Source: Fomitopsis serialis (Eukaryota > Basidiomycota > Agaricomycetes > Polyporales > Fomitopsidaceae). From it: DNA of 64,000 bases. The DNA is taken from NCBI RefSeq assembly GCF_022376445.1, contig NW_025955062.1:62001-126000 (forward strand). Direction: 5' to 3'. Both the position numbers and the translations under genes were made by a program. A model generated the notes under the pieces. That model was not told the origin of the DNA. It saw nothing but the letters and a program-made list of their open reading frames with translations, and did not search any database. Shown here piece after piece: positions 34,701 to 43,820 of the stretch. Position 1 is the first letter of the stretch. Each line of letters begins with the position of its first letter.

Positions 34701-35396
34701 TGACGAGCAGGTCGGCGAACGCGGGAGTCTCGATGTGGCGAAGCAGTCGGTCTACGATGTTCGGTTGCGATCGAATGAAAGCAAGCATCTGAGCACGGAG
34801 CTCCATATTCACTTCCACAAATGTGAGAGGAAGAAAAACGCGTTCACCTCCGCAGGCTTTTTGCTCAAGAAAACAGCATTTATCTTGGCGAACTGGGACG
34901 CCATGACCATCTGCGTCTTCATGTCTTCTGGTGACCTGTCCATGACTGTCTCCCAAAATGGGGTGAGCAACTGCTCGCGGTTGTTGAGGCATGTTTCTAC
35001 TATGGTCCATATTTCGCTGCACAGGACCTCGGTGGAGACGTATGGGTACCTTCAGTCATAGCCGTCATACCACCGACCTGAGTAATCGCACAGAACACGC
35101 AAGAATGGACTCATGGCTCACTTGAATCGACCCCTATCCTCCCCCTCAATCTGGCCCGTCACATAGCCAAGCAAGCGCTGCAGCACATCTATCCGCTGGA
35201 AGTAGCTGACGAGTCGCGTGTTCTGGGCTTTGCACTCCTGGAGCAGGTCGTCTTCGTCTAAGATAGCCTCTAATGATACGTCCTCCTTATCCAGGAGACT
35301 ATCAATCGTGGACGCATTGTGGAAGCCAAATCTGTCGACGGTAGATGTGAAGCGGTCAATTGAGAGTAGCTATCGTGGTCACTACCTCCAGAACAT
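31726..35396 (-). CDS. SAPS-domain regulatory subunit of the Sit4/PP6 phosphatase
   Basis: Regulatory partner of the PP2A-like phosphatase Sit4/PP6, acting in G1/S progression and TOR signalling (family knowledge). Eleven exons: 35386-35396, 35122-35331, 34848-35049, 34654-34788, 33989-34591, 33174-33938, 32940-33121, 32463-32889, 32190-32375, 32072-32137, 31726-32010; 3072 nt, 1023 residues. Exon 1 is 11 nt and encodes MFW plus part of an Arg codon. The SAPS core runs from RFGFHNASTIDSLLDKED to about residue 650, with LLGYVTGQIEGEDRGRFKYP, FARELAHRDSVSKLVSYIL, VLTTVGELTPLTFERYRICE and LFFDFPWNNFLHSVVYDLI. A long Ser/Asp-rich insertion (EDMSGDDEPGSSDDDAMEE onward) splits the core. The C-terminal third is acidic and low complexity with repeated Asp-Phe motifs (FDSFGDFGDF). 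Reading frame is fully intact, unlike several neighbours. Confidence 0.92.
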
Positions 35397-35918
35397 GCGG
35401 GACCGCAAAGGCTATACGATGGACTGATGTTGCCTGCTTTGTCGTATCACCAGTCAGTCGCTGACAGTAGTTTGAAAGCAGTATAGACAGGCCGAAGCAG
35501 TGAGTGTAGGTGTATAGCAGGGGGTGTAGGTGCTGCTAGCGTCTATCGCCATTTCTGTCATAGACGCGTCTTCGAGCACTCACTCCTTCAGTGTGTCGAT
35601 CTTCGGATGTTCCCCGGGCACAACTTATACTACAAGCTTTCTACGTCTTCTATTTCATGATTGCCACGTCTTGCGCATTTTTCATCATAATAGAGTAGAG
35701 AAGTATCGTCACACCAGCAGCCCCAGTGCGCAATCCACGTAATAAGAGCCTAGGAAGGCTTACTCGGGGCGGACAGACCCGGACCGCAGTAGTCCACGGG
35801 GCACAAATGTCAATGGGTAGAAGACTGCCCTCCCCTCCGTCAAAGAGGACTTCTTAACCTGCCCAGAGGAGACTAGCCAATGGGCATGCCTGCATGTGCA
35901 GCGAATGCATATCGTACA
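35397..35918. other. Intergenic, upstream of the SAPS gene
   Basis: Both flanking genes are on the minus strand. No gene seen; it should hold the 3' end of the Mtu1 transcript and the SAPS promoter. Confidence 0.5.
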
Positions 35919-37574
35919 TCAGAGTGGTTCCATGATTGTCCCACATCCCAAGACACGATCTCCATCCAATACAACGGCAACTTGTCCCGGAGCGACGTGC
36001 TTTTGTGGCTCTGCAAAAGTCAAACGCAGAGCATCTTCTTCCGCGCCTCTGAAAGTGCCGAAAGGTCAAGACGAGTACTGTAGAGCGCGGTCACGGAATA
36101 CTTACCTCCGTACGGTGCACGCGACATCGGGTGTACGATATCCAAACTTCACACGACAGTGGAAAGCATTGTCTGTATTTAAAGCAGATGGCACAGAGTC
36201 GTGCCAGATCCATTGGAATCCCGATGCTACCAAGCCTTTGAAATATAAGGCGGGGTGATCTCTGCCAAAAAGTAAAGTCAGTCTGCATCGAGAGACATCA
36301 TCCTCAGGGAAACGTGCTACTTACGATCCGGGCACAACATAGACAATGTTATGTTCCAAATCTTTTCTTGCGACGTACGCCTTGCGATCCAGACCCGATA
36401 TCCGGGCATTTTGACCAATTGTGTACTGCCATAACCCCTGATGACGACCAACAGTTCGGTTGGTCTCGAGGTCCACAACCGAGCCAGGATTAGGGGTGAT
36501 GTACTGTGCTGAGCGAGACAAAATCAATCAACTATGAAAGCTTACTTGAATTGAACGAACCTAGGAAGTCGTTAAATCTCCTTTTCTCGCCCACAAAGCA
36601 TATACCCATGCTTTCCTGTCTCGCCGCTGTCGGCAAGCCCGCCTTGCGTGCCAGTTCACGCACTTCACGCTTGCTGAAAGGGGCGAGCGGGAAGATAGTA
36701 CGCGCAAGGCTCTGCTCGGAGATGGCTGAGAGGTAGTATGTTTGGTCTTTTGTCCTGTCCTTTGGTCTAATGAGCGTCGGACGCAGGACCGGGGTACCTC
36801 CAGCGGACTCGGAGATTAGAGAACGGTGCGCAACCCACGCCTTGTTAGCGTAATGTCCTGGAAAAATATCGCAATGATTAAGTTGTGATGCAAAACGACT
36901 AGGAAACCAACCTGTAGCAAGCCAGTAGTCTCCGTCCGCCAGTTGATCTACCAATCCGCCGAACTTGACTTCCCTGCACAAGGCAGGACATATCAGAGAA
37001 CTGCCCATTGAGCTGCACGTATACACTCACTTATTACACCAAATATCGGGATTAGGGGTGTAACCCTTTCGCCACATGTCGAGACATGGTTCAAAGACTC
37101 GGGTCCAGTATTGACGAGACAAGTCTACCTGAGCGGCTATGAATCTCAATACAACGACGCACAACTATGGAATTTACATACCATCTTGCATGGGATATCC
37201 AGCTTGTGGCAGACAAGTTGCACATCCTCCCAGTCTTTCTCCCATTCGCAGCCATGGTCGGTGCCCGATTCGTCCCGGGTATCCCAGTTCCTCATGAAGA
37301 CGGCGGTTAAGGCGTAGTCCTGATAAACAATGTAAATCAAAGTCGTTGTGTCGATGGTCTATGAGTCCATGTACCTTTTCGCTGAGAAGCTTGGCTACGA
37401 CTGAAGAGTCTACACCTCCCGACATCGCCACGACCACTGACCGCAACATGAGTATAAGCCTATTCATGACATGCCTCGGCACATACCACGGTCCCCCTTC
37501 TTGGGCTCGAGCCTCGGTGCATGATGTTTGTAGGTCGAGAAACAGCGCCGTACTAGAGACGGCCAACTCCTCAT
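35919..37574 (-). CDS. MTU1: Mitochondrial tRNA-specific 2-thiouridylase
   Basis: Installs the 2-thio group on wobble uridine 34 of mitochondrial tRNA-Lys, -Glu and -Gln, using ATP and a persulfide sulfur donor (MnmA family; yeast Slm3). Nine exons: 37487-37574, 37375-37436, 37182-37319, 37031-37128, 36912-36973, 36561-36857, 36325-36508, 36106-36261, 35919-36048; 1215 nt, 404 residues. The N-terminus MRSWPSLVRRCFSTYKHHAP is an Arg-rich presequence. Motifs: the PP-loop VVVAMSGGVDSSVVAKLL, FMRNWDTRDESG, NPDIWCNKEVKFG with the first catalytic Cys, YWLATGHYA, KDQTYYLSAI and ESMGICFVGEKRRFNDFL with the second Cys. The C-terminal beta-barrel ends VLGCGTIMEPL. The join after FNDFL uses the downstream-most consistent splice pair (LAQYITPNPG). 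Head-to-head with TRF4. Confidence 0.92.
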
Positions 37575-37761
37575 GAACTTCAGGAAGGATCAGCAGCCGA
37601 GCGTATGTTTGGATCGGAAGCCCTTGCCAAACAATTCCCATTTCCGGCATCACGATCGTGGGCGAATCTCCATCCGAATCTGCATTTGTGGCGAGCGCCG
37701 AGTCTCTGTTGAACCCGCCACAGTCGTGGTACTGTATACGCCCGAATCATTTCGCTCTCTG
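37575..37761. promoter_or_regulatory. Shared divergent promoter, MTU1 and TRF4
   Basis: Only 187 bp separate the two start codons, so both promoters must overlap here. A 10-bp palindrome CACGATCGTG lies at 37651-37660. No TATA box is evident on either strand. Confidence 0.6.
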
Positions 37762-39895
37762 ATGTCCGGATCCAAGCCACCATCCTCCAGGAGCACTCCA
37801 GCTGCACAACAAAATGCGGGCTCGAATACAGAACGACGGCCGGATGATCGACGTGCTCGGCGGCGCAAGGCGAAGGAGAGACGCGAAGGGGAAGCGGGAC
37901 CATCTGGGCTAAACACACCAGCGGAGCCAAGCGAGCAGAAGCCCACTGGGAAGAAGAGTCATGACACCTTTGAGGAGGCCGACTTCATCAAATTCACGTT
38001 CTCGGACGAAGAGGAGAAGGCGGAAGAGGAGCAGCCTCCAGTTAGGGAGTGGGATAAGGGTAAGGGCAAGGCTTCAGAGCGTGACCACGCAGGGAGGAAG
38101 CGGAAGTCGGACGAGTTTGACTTGGATGACGGATACGCGAACAAGAAGGAGCGTATTGCAGCGGCTGCCCGGCAGGCACCGTGGGCCACTGACGTCGATT
38201 GGGAGAGTTGCGCGAATGTCGCTGAAATGTACGTCTTGAACGATGGATTTCTCATGCTTTCCGTGAATTCATGTATGAACTCAGGCTACATCGCGATGTG
38301 GAAGCCTTCGTGCATTACATATCGCCCACGCCCGAAGAAGACGAAGTGCGCTCGCTGGTCGTTGCGCAGATAGCACGGGCAGTACACGAGCGATTTCCGG
38401 ACGCTCAAGTGCACCCATTCGGTAGCTACGAGACCAAGCTATACCTTCCCACTGGGTATGTCCTAGTGCCAGTCCCCCGTAATACCCGGTCTCACAGTCA
38501 CCAAGGGATATTGATCTGGTGATCCATTCACAGTCAATGGCGCGTAGCGACAAGGAGAGCGTATTGCACTCTCTCGCAAATACCGTGAAGCGAGCGGGCA
38601 TCACAGATAGAGTCCGAATCATCGCGAAGGCCAAAGTGCCGATTGTGAAATTCGTGACTACACACGGACGCTTCTCTGTGGACATCAGTGTCAACCAAAT
38701 CAATGGTGTCGCTGCTGGCAAGATGATTAGGCACTTTCTGCAAGAGCTGCCCGCTCTTCGCAGTCTCGTTCTCGTCATCAAGTCTTTCCTTGCCCAGCGT
38801 AGTATGAACGAGGTCTACACTGGCGGTCTTGGGAGCTATAGCATCGTCTGCCTAGCCATCAGCTTTCTGCAGATGCATCCAAAGGTCCGCAGAGGCGAGA
38901 TAGACCCTTCCAAGAACCTGGGTGTCCTCGTCATGGAGTTCTTCGAGCTCTATGGCTGTTACTTCAACTACAGCGAAGTCGGCATATCAATCCGTGATGG
39001 CGGCACGTACTTCAACAAACGAAGGAGGGGATGGCTTGATTACGGGCAATCTAAACTCTTGTCCATCGAGGATCCTGGAGACCCTTGTGAGTGTGCCACT
39101 CGACGCTGCCTGGGTCATCACTAAGACCATGACAGCGAATGACATCTCACGCGGCTCATACAACATTGCAAAAGTCCGAGCAACCCTCGCGGGTGCGCAT
39201 GGGTTGATGACCTCTGCTGCGTACATGCAGGCAGGCTGGATCAGCGCGAACCGGGATCGCCGGCGTGTCCGCCTTGGTGATGGCCTCAACCGTCCGCACC
39301 TGAGCATCCTCGCGAGGGTAATGGGTGTCACTCAGGAGGTATGGTAGTGATGTCATCTGTTTTACCTGTTCGCTCAATGTCCATGCTCCAGACCATCAAT
39401 CATCGACGGTTGGTACAAGAAGTCTTCGAATTAAGGGTGCTACACCGCATGCTCGGCATCGCCCCTCGAGTGGACATTGTATCGGACGTACCACAAGCTG
39501 CCTCGAATGGGAAGTCGAACGTCGGGCATAAGGAGAGTGTAGAGACGGCTTGCAAAGAGGCTGAGGTGGCATCCGCGTCTAATAAGTCAGCGGCAGAAGA
39601 CGAGGAAGAAGACGAGGAAGAAGAGAGCAGGTACAAGATCGATGATCGCCGAGAACCACCGCGAAAGCGCCGCAGGCTTGGACGCGAATCCGACATGCAT
39701 ACTGTGTTCACGACGGATGAAGAGGACCCAGAGGACGTGCAAGATTACAATCTGCATGTGGTGGACGACGAGGACAGCGTGTCAGTTGCCAAAGGCGCGA
39801 AGCGTAGGGTGCCTCGACGTGATGCGAGTAGCAAAAGAGACTACTGGTTGTCGAAAGGCCTGGGATTCTCGGGAGATGCTAGTGATAGTGACTGA
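37762..39895 (+). CDS. Non-canonical poly(A) polymerase of the Trf4/Cid14 type
   Basis: Nuclear TRAMP-complex polymerase that adds short oligo(A) tails to aberrant RNAs for exosome decay. Five exons: 37762-38228, 38285-38455, 38506-39086, 39136-39338, 39392-39895; 1926 nt, 641 residues. A charged disordered N-terminal part contains FEEADFIKFTFSDEEEKAEE. The nucleotidyltransferase domain shows VHPFGSYETKLYLPTGDIDL (GS motif plus the first two catalytic Asp in DID) and FSVDISVNQINGVA (third Asp). The PAP-associated domain has GSYSIVCLAISFLQMHP, NLGVLVMEFFELYG and YNIAKVRATLAGAHGLM. The C-terminus is acidic/basic low complexity (EEDEEEDEEEES-like, then EPPRKRRRLGRE) and ends SKGLGFSGDASDSD. Start taken at MSGSKPP because upstream in-frame residues fall in the shared promoter. 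A MITE begins 12 bp after the stop. Confidence 0.93.
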
Positions 39896-39909
39896 TATCA
39901 TGCCATGTA

Positions 39910-39935
39910 CTACTGACGCTGAACCGGTAATGCAA
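39910..39935 (+). repeat. Left terminal inverted repeat of the MITE
   Basis: 26 bp identical to the reverse complement of 40283-40308; identity continues through TA and one further base on each side because the insertion site is palindromic (GTAC). Confidence 0.85.
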
Positions 39936-40282
39936 ACGGTACAGTAATGCAAACTGGCGGGTTTCTTCCTCCGTGTGCGCACGGAAAAATGTGCATCATG
40001 TCGCCACATGCTGTCTTACTATTCTCTCGTACGCATTAAGAGCTACCTGCTCTGTGCACCTCAGGAAAAATCGAAAGGTGCGATTTCAGCGCCTATTCTG
40101 CAGCGCCAGTTTTGGCGGGCGAACACAGTCGCTCATTTGCAGACGTGCAGACGACATGTTCCCGCCCTCCTTCTGGCCTTGAAATATTTAAGGGTGTGCT
40201 CAAGATGTATGAAACTAAGTCTAGCAGGTTAAAATGGGAAAACCCTTTGTGTTGCGGGTGCAGGACAGTAATGCAAACGTGA

Positions 40283-40308
40283 TTGCATTACCGGTTCAGC
40301 GTCAGTAG
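40283..40308 (-). repeat. Right terminal inverted repeat of the MITE
   Basis: Exact inverted partner of 39910-39935, without a mismatch. Confidence 0.85.
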
Positions 40309-40701
40309 TACTTGCTATAGCCAGGCCTCCACGGTGTTCTGATCGCGTGTCAAGCGGACTCAGAGATACTCGGCAGTAGTACACATGTATCTCAACCTTG
40401 TTGTACGTCGACATCGTCTTTGAGCCACGACGACTGCTTCTGTTCTACTCTGTATTGTCGAGGCGTTCTTGTTCGGACTGCACACGACAGTGGCTTGTGG
40501 CAATTGCCAGTAAGCGAAACGCCGGCTGGCAAAACAAGCGCTTCCGGCGTACGGTCACACCTCCCTGCATCAACCACCATCACCGCCGCCGTCGTTTCCT
40601 CTCGGACGAGTAGTTGCACTGCAGTCGCGGGTCGTCAGCGGTCACCGTCCTGCTCGCTCGTTTATGACCGATGTGAGTGCAGTACACGGCGCCAGCCATG
40701 G

Positions 40702-43476
40702 ATGCAGCTCAGCTTTTTGTCTCGCAGGGCTACCACGAAACCGCCTATACCCCCCGTGAATCTGAAGGACCGCATCGCAGCACTACAACAGCGCAATGCA
40801 GGCTCAAACCATGCAGGCTCAAGTCATGCAGACTTGAAGCAGTCTGCTGGAGCCCCAAACGCCGCGCGCGCGCCAGGTAGCTTACGAGACAAGATCGCCT
40901 CTTTCGAGAAGCAAGGTGCCGTTCCCGTCCCGAGGGGTAGTTTTGGGCTAGGTGCACCCCCAGTGGATGATGGGTCATCTCGACGTCGAGGAGAGTTGAT
41001 GGGAAACCGTGTTCCGGGACTATCCAGGCCAGTCGCACCCGCTCCAACTCATCCGACGCGGGCTACCAGCCCTAGCTTTGCGGACAGAAGTCGTGCCGCC
41101 TCAGCAACCTTGTTGAGCGGACCGTCTTCTCGCTCCGTCTCACCTACCATGTCTGCAGATGGAGAGGCGGACAGCTACGGCTCTCTTGAAGCTGCTCTCG
41201 AGGAGACGACCTCGCCCCGACATTCTGGAGCATGGCAGGCACGCCGGCGAAGTGTCTCCGACATCGTTGCGAAGTTCTCACTACCTGCTATTGCTGTCGA
41301 GTCGCTTCCAGAAGGCCAAGAGGAAGCCGAGTCGTCTACGCCCGCAATCGTCTTGCCCGAGGAACTTCGGGACAGCTCATCCGAACCACATCCTCCTTCA
41401 TCAATCACACAGGCAACTTCCATAACTGCTGAGAATGCGCCTGACCATAGCGCGTCATTACCTCCGTCAGACGACACAGGTCGGACAAATCCCCCACACC
41501 TGGTGGATAGCGCAGAGAGGCCGCAGGCTAGAGAGCTTCATAGCGACGCGGACGGACAGTCATCACCCGCTGTCACGCCGCCGGCAGCTGCAGATGAACC
41601 GTCATCCTCAGCAATGGCTGTAGTTGACACACAGGCTGCCAGCGGTCCTGCAGTCGTTGCGGAGCAAAGTGGCCTACCGGTTATTTCGGACGTTTCAGCC
41701 GCAACAGAGACGTTCCCTTCTCCTGGCGTGCAGGATCAAGTTGCCACTGCGGCTTTGCCAGTGGCGGCGAGCGATGAGCCGAGCGGTGTGTCTGCTGATA
41801 CTTCGACGCGCGATGACGTCGAGGAGGCAGGCAATAAAGAGGAAGTAACTACTGACGAGGTGATATCGTCGGCGGTACCCTCGTCGGCGAGTTTGAGCAA
41901 GCACCAGACACCTCAAGACAGCTTTGCCTTCCCCAGCGTCGAGACCGTCCCGTCAGTGACTGTCTCACCAGTTCAACCGAAGGTCGTTGATATGGAGGAG
42001 CTTGGGAACCAGTCGCTGGCGTTGGACACTCAGGATGCAGTCATCATCACAGAGCCTCCCAGAGTCGTAACGCCTGTCGTGACACGCGGCGTACTCGTCC
42101 CAGTCTCGCCCATCTCTCCGCGCACAGACAATTCACCTTCCGAGCCAATACCCAGCTACGTCGAACCCTCGCTAACGCCCAAGACTGCTACCGGTTCATT
42201 CCGTGCTGTCGTACACCACAAGGTCACAGAAGGTGCCAATCGCAGCACCAGCTCGCAGGCGCAGCGGGTCTCAGACTTGCGGGCTGTAGACTCACCGAAG
42301 TCTCCGGGATTCACTGACCTCGCTGATTTGCTGGCAGACGCTGCGCTGCTGGAGAAGCAGCTGTCGGGGCTCGGCTCACCAAGGAAGCTGCCTGTGACCA
42401 ACGCTACCCCCTCCACCCCCCCTCCTGCTAGTGCTCTACGCAGTATGTCCGGTCCTAGGGTCGAGGTCACCATCCCGGACCAGCCGCCTGCAAACGATGA
42501 CGTCTCCACTTCGGGCGACGGCCATGGTAGCTCTGAGTATAACTCGCCACAAGAGTTCCCCCCTATCCCAGCGCCGCGGACACCGAGCCCCGTAACGCCA
42601 CCCATGGACCGGCGCCGCACTCGTATGGCTTCGGATACTGAGCCACAAACTCCGGGCCCTATCATACCTACGAAGGATCGTCCGCGCAGTAGACTGCTAT
42701 CCGATACACCGCCCCCTGTCCCTCCAAAGAGCCCCCGTCCTCGATATTTCTCGACTCTCCTGTCCCGTCGGCCGAGTGCCAAAGACGGCCTGATGCCTAT
42801 GCCGGGCGCGTACCCTCGCGACAGCGTGTGCTCAGAGATGTCCGAGGACGATTCCGTCCTCGCCACGCCCCCATCACCGCGTTTCGACGCTGTGGGATCG
42901 GACACGAGCTCTGTGATGAGCTCCAGTCGCTCGTGGAAGATGCCGAGTAAGGGCCTGGCGCGCGCGACGTCGTTTGCGGACCGCCTATGGCACAAGCGGA
43001 ACAACCGCAACACTGTCCTCATCGCCTCTCCTGGTAAGCAGCATCTCCATGTCCGCAAGAGCCAAGACTCGGGCCATTACGTGCTGAACGCGGGATATCC
43101 AGATGACGACAGTCACCTCTCCATTAACACCGCCGCGCGCCCGCGCAAGTCCGAGCCGACGCCCTCCCTTCCCCAGCTCAACCTGTCTTCCGACGCTCGT
43201 TTGGAGCGGCAGCCAAACCCCAATGGGAACGAACGGCCTATGTCGTGGGTGTCTGTCTCCAGTAGCATTGGCTCGGGTGGGCTAGACAGTGCTCTGTTCG
43301 ACTCCTTCCCTTCCGTACCTGATACTGTACCTAACAGAGTTCTCCCCATTCCTGCTTTCTCTGAGAATCATGCTTCCTCTTCAGGGTTGCCACGGGACTC
43401 TTTGTCTGGTAGAATTGACACCTTCCCTACCCGCTCGAGTAGCCTGCACCCGAAGCAGCGTTCTGCGCTGCTTTGA
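40702..43476 (+). CDS. Large Ser/Pro-rich protein of unknown function
   Basis: The frame is open from at least 40420 to 43476; the protein from the ATG at 40702 has 924 residues. I do not recognise a named family. Near the N-terminus two related amphipathic segments occur: IPPVNLKDRIAALQQRN and PGSLRDKIASFEKQGAVPVP, followed by RGSFGLGAPP. The rest is disordered and rich in Ser, Pro, Thr and acidic residues, with many SP/TP sites, proline-rich motifs (PPPVPPKSPRPR) and basic RRRS sites. The C-terminal part has conserved-looking pieces such as ARATSFADRLWHKRNNRNTV and GHYVLNAGYPDDDSHLS. The start is uncertain: an ATG at about 40665 with a following GTGAGT donor suggests a tiny first exon, but the obvious acceptor breaks the frame. 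The composition suggests a cytoskeletal or polarity scaffold; that is only a guess. Confidence 0.75.
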   Translation: MQLSFLSRRATTKPPIPPVNLKDRIAALQQRNAGSNHAGSSHADLKQSAGAPNAARAPGSLRDKIASFEKQGAVPVPRGSFGLGAPPVDDGSSRRRGELMGNRVPGLSRPVAPAPTHPTRATSPSFADRSRAASATLLSGPSSRSVSPTMSADGEADSYGSLEAALEETTSPRHSGAWQARRRSVSDIVAKFSLPAIAVESLPEGQEEAESSTPAIVLPEELRDSSSEPHPPSSITQATSITAENAPDHSASLPPSDDTGRTNPPHLVDSAERPQARELHSDADGQSSPAVTPPAAADEPSSSAMAVVDTQAASGPAVVAEQSGLPVISDVSAATETFPSPGVQDQVATAALPVAASDEPSGVSADTSTRDDVEEAGNKEEVTTDEVISSAVPSSASLSKHQTPQDSFAFPSVETVPSVTVSPVQPKVVDMEELGNQSLALDTQDAVIITEPPRVVTPVVTRGVLVPVSPISPRTDNSPSEPIPSYVEPSLTPKTATGSFRAVVHHKVTEGANRSTSSQAQRVSDLRAVDSPKSPGFTDLADLLADAALLEKQLSGLGSPRKLPVTNATPSTPPPASALRSMSGPRVEVTIPDQPPANDDVSTSGDGHGSSEYNSPQEFPPIPAPRTPSPVTPPMDRRRTRMASDTEPQTPGPIIPTKDRPRSRLLSDTPPPVPPKSPRPRYFSTLLSRRPSAKDGLMPMPGAYPRDSVCSEMSEDDSVLATPPSPRFDAVGSDTSSVMSSSRSWKMPSKGLARATSFADRLWHKRNNRNTVLIASPGKQHLHVRKSQDSGHYVLNAGYPDDDSHLSINTAARPRKSEPTPSLPQLNLSSDARLERQPNPNGNERPMSWVSVSSSIGSGGLDSALFDSFPSVPDTVPNRVLPIPAFSENHASSSGLPRDSLSGRIDTFPTRSSSLHPKQRSALL

Positions 43477-43820
43477 GGTTACGAGTAGGCTCCTCCCCAG
43501 CCTTCCGCTCTCATGCTATATACGGTGGCCATCTCCTGTTCGTTCTCGTCTATCACTCATCTTGTTATTTGCACTGTTCTCGCCTAATAATCCTATTCAT
43601 GGAAGCCAATCTCTAACACGATACTGTAAGCTGCAGAATTGAATACATACTTACATCGACGCCCGCAGGCAATTGCTACTCCTTAAAGACGCACACCAGC
43701 ATCGTTGGGAATACTAAAGTGCATAACCATATAATCATACAAGACGCGACTATAGACTTCATACGGCATGAGAATGTTGCATAGCTCCGATGGACCGCAC
43801 GACACAGTAACGCGAGTCCT

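Larger units (their letters stand above)
39910..40308. mobile_element. 399-bp MITE, TA target site, perfect inverted ends
   Basis: The left end CTACTGACGCTGAACCGGTA (continuing ATGCAA) at 39910-39935 is matched exactly in inverted orientation at 40283-40308. Both sides are flanked by TA (39908-39909 and 40309-40310), the target duplication of Tc1/mariner/pogo-type elements. Next to the ends lie two direct copies of ACAGTAATGCAAAC (39941-39954 and 40265-40278), likely transposase-binding subterminal repeats; they share the TAATGCAA core with the ends. No coding potential inside, so it is non-autonomous and would need a transposase in trans. The perfect ends imply recent activity. It sits in the 3' flank of TRF4. 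Confidence 0.85.
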
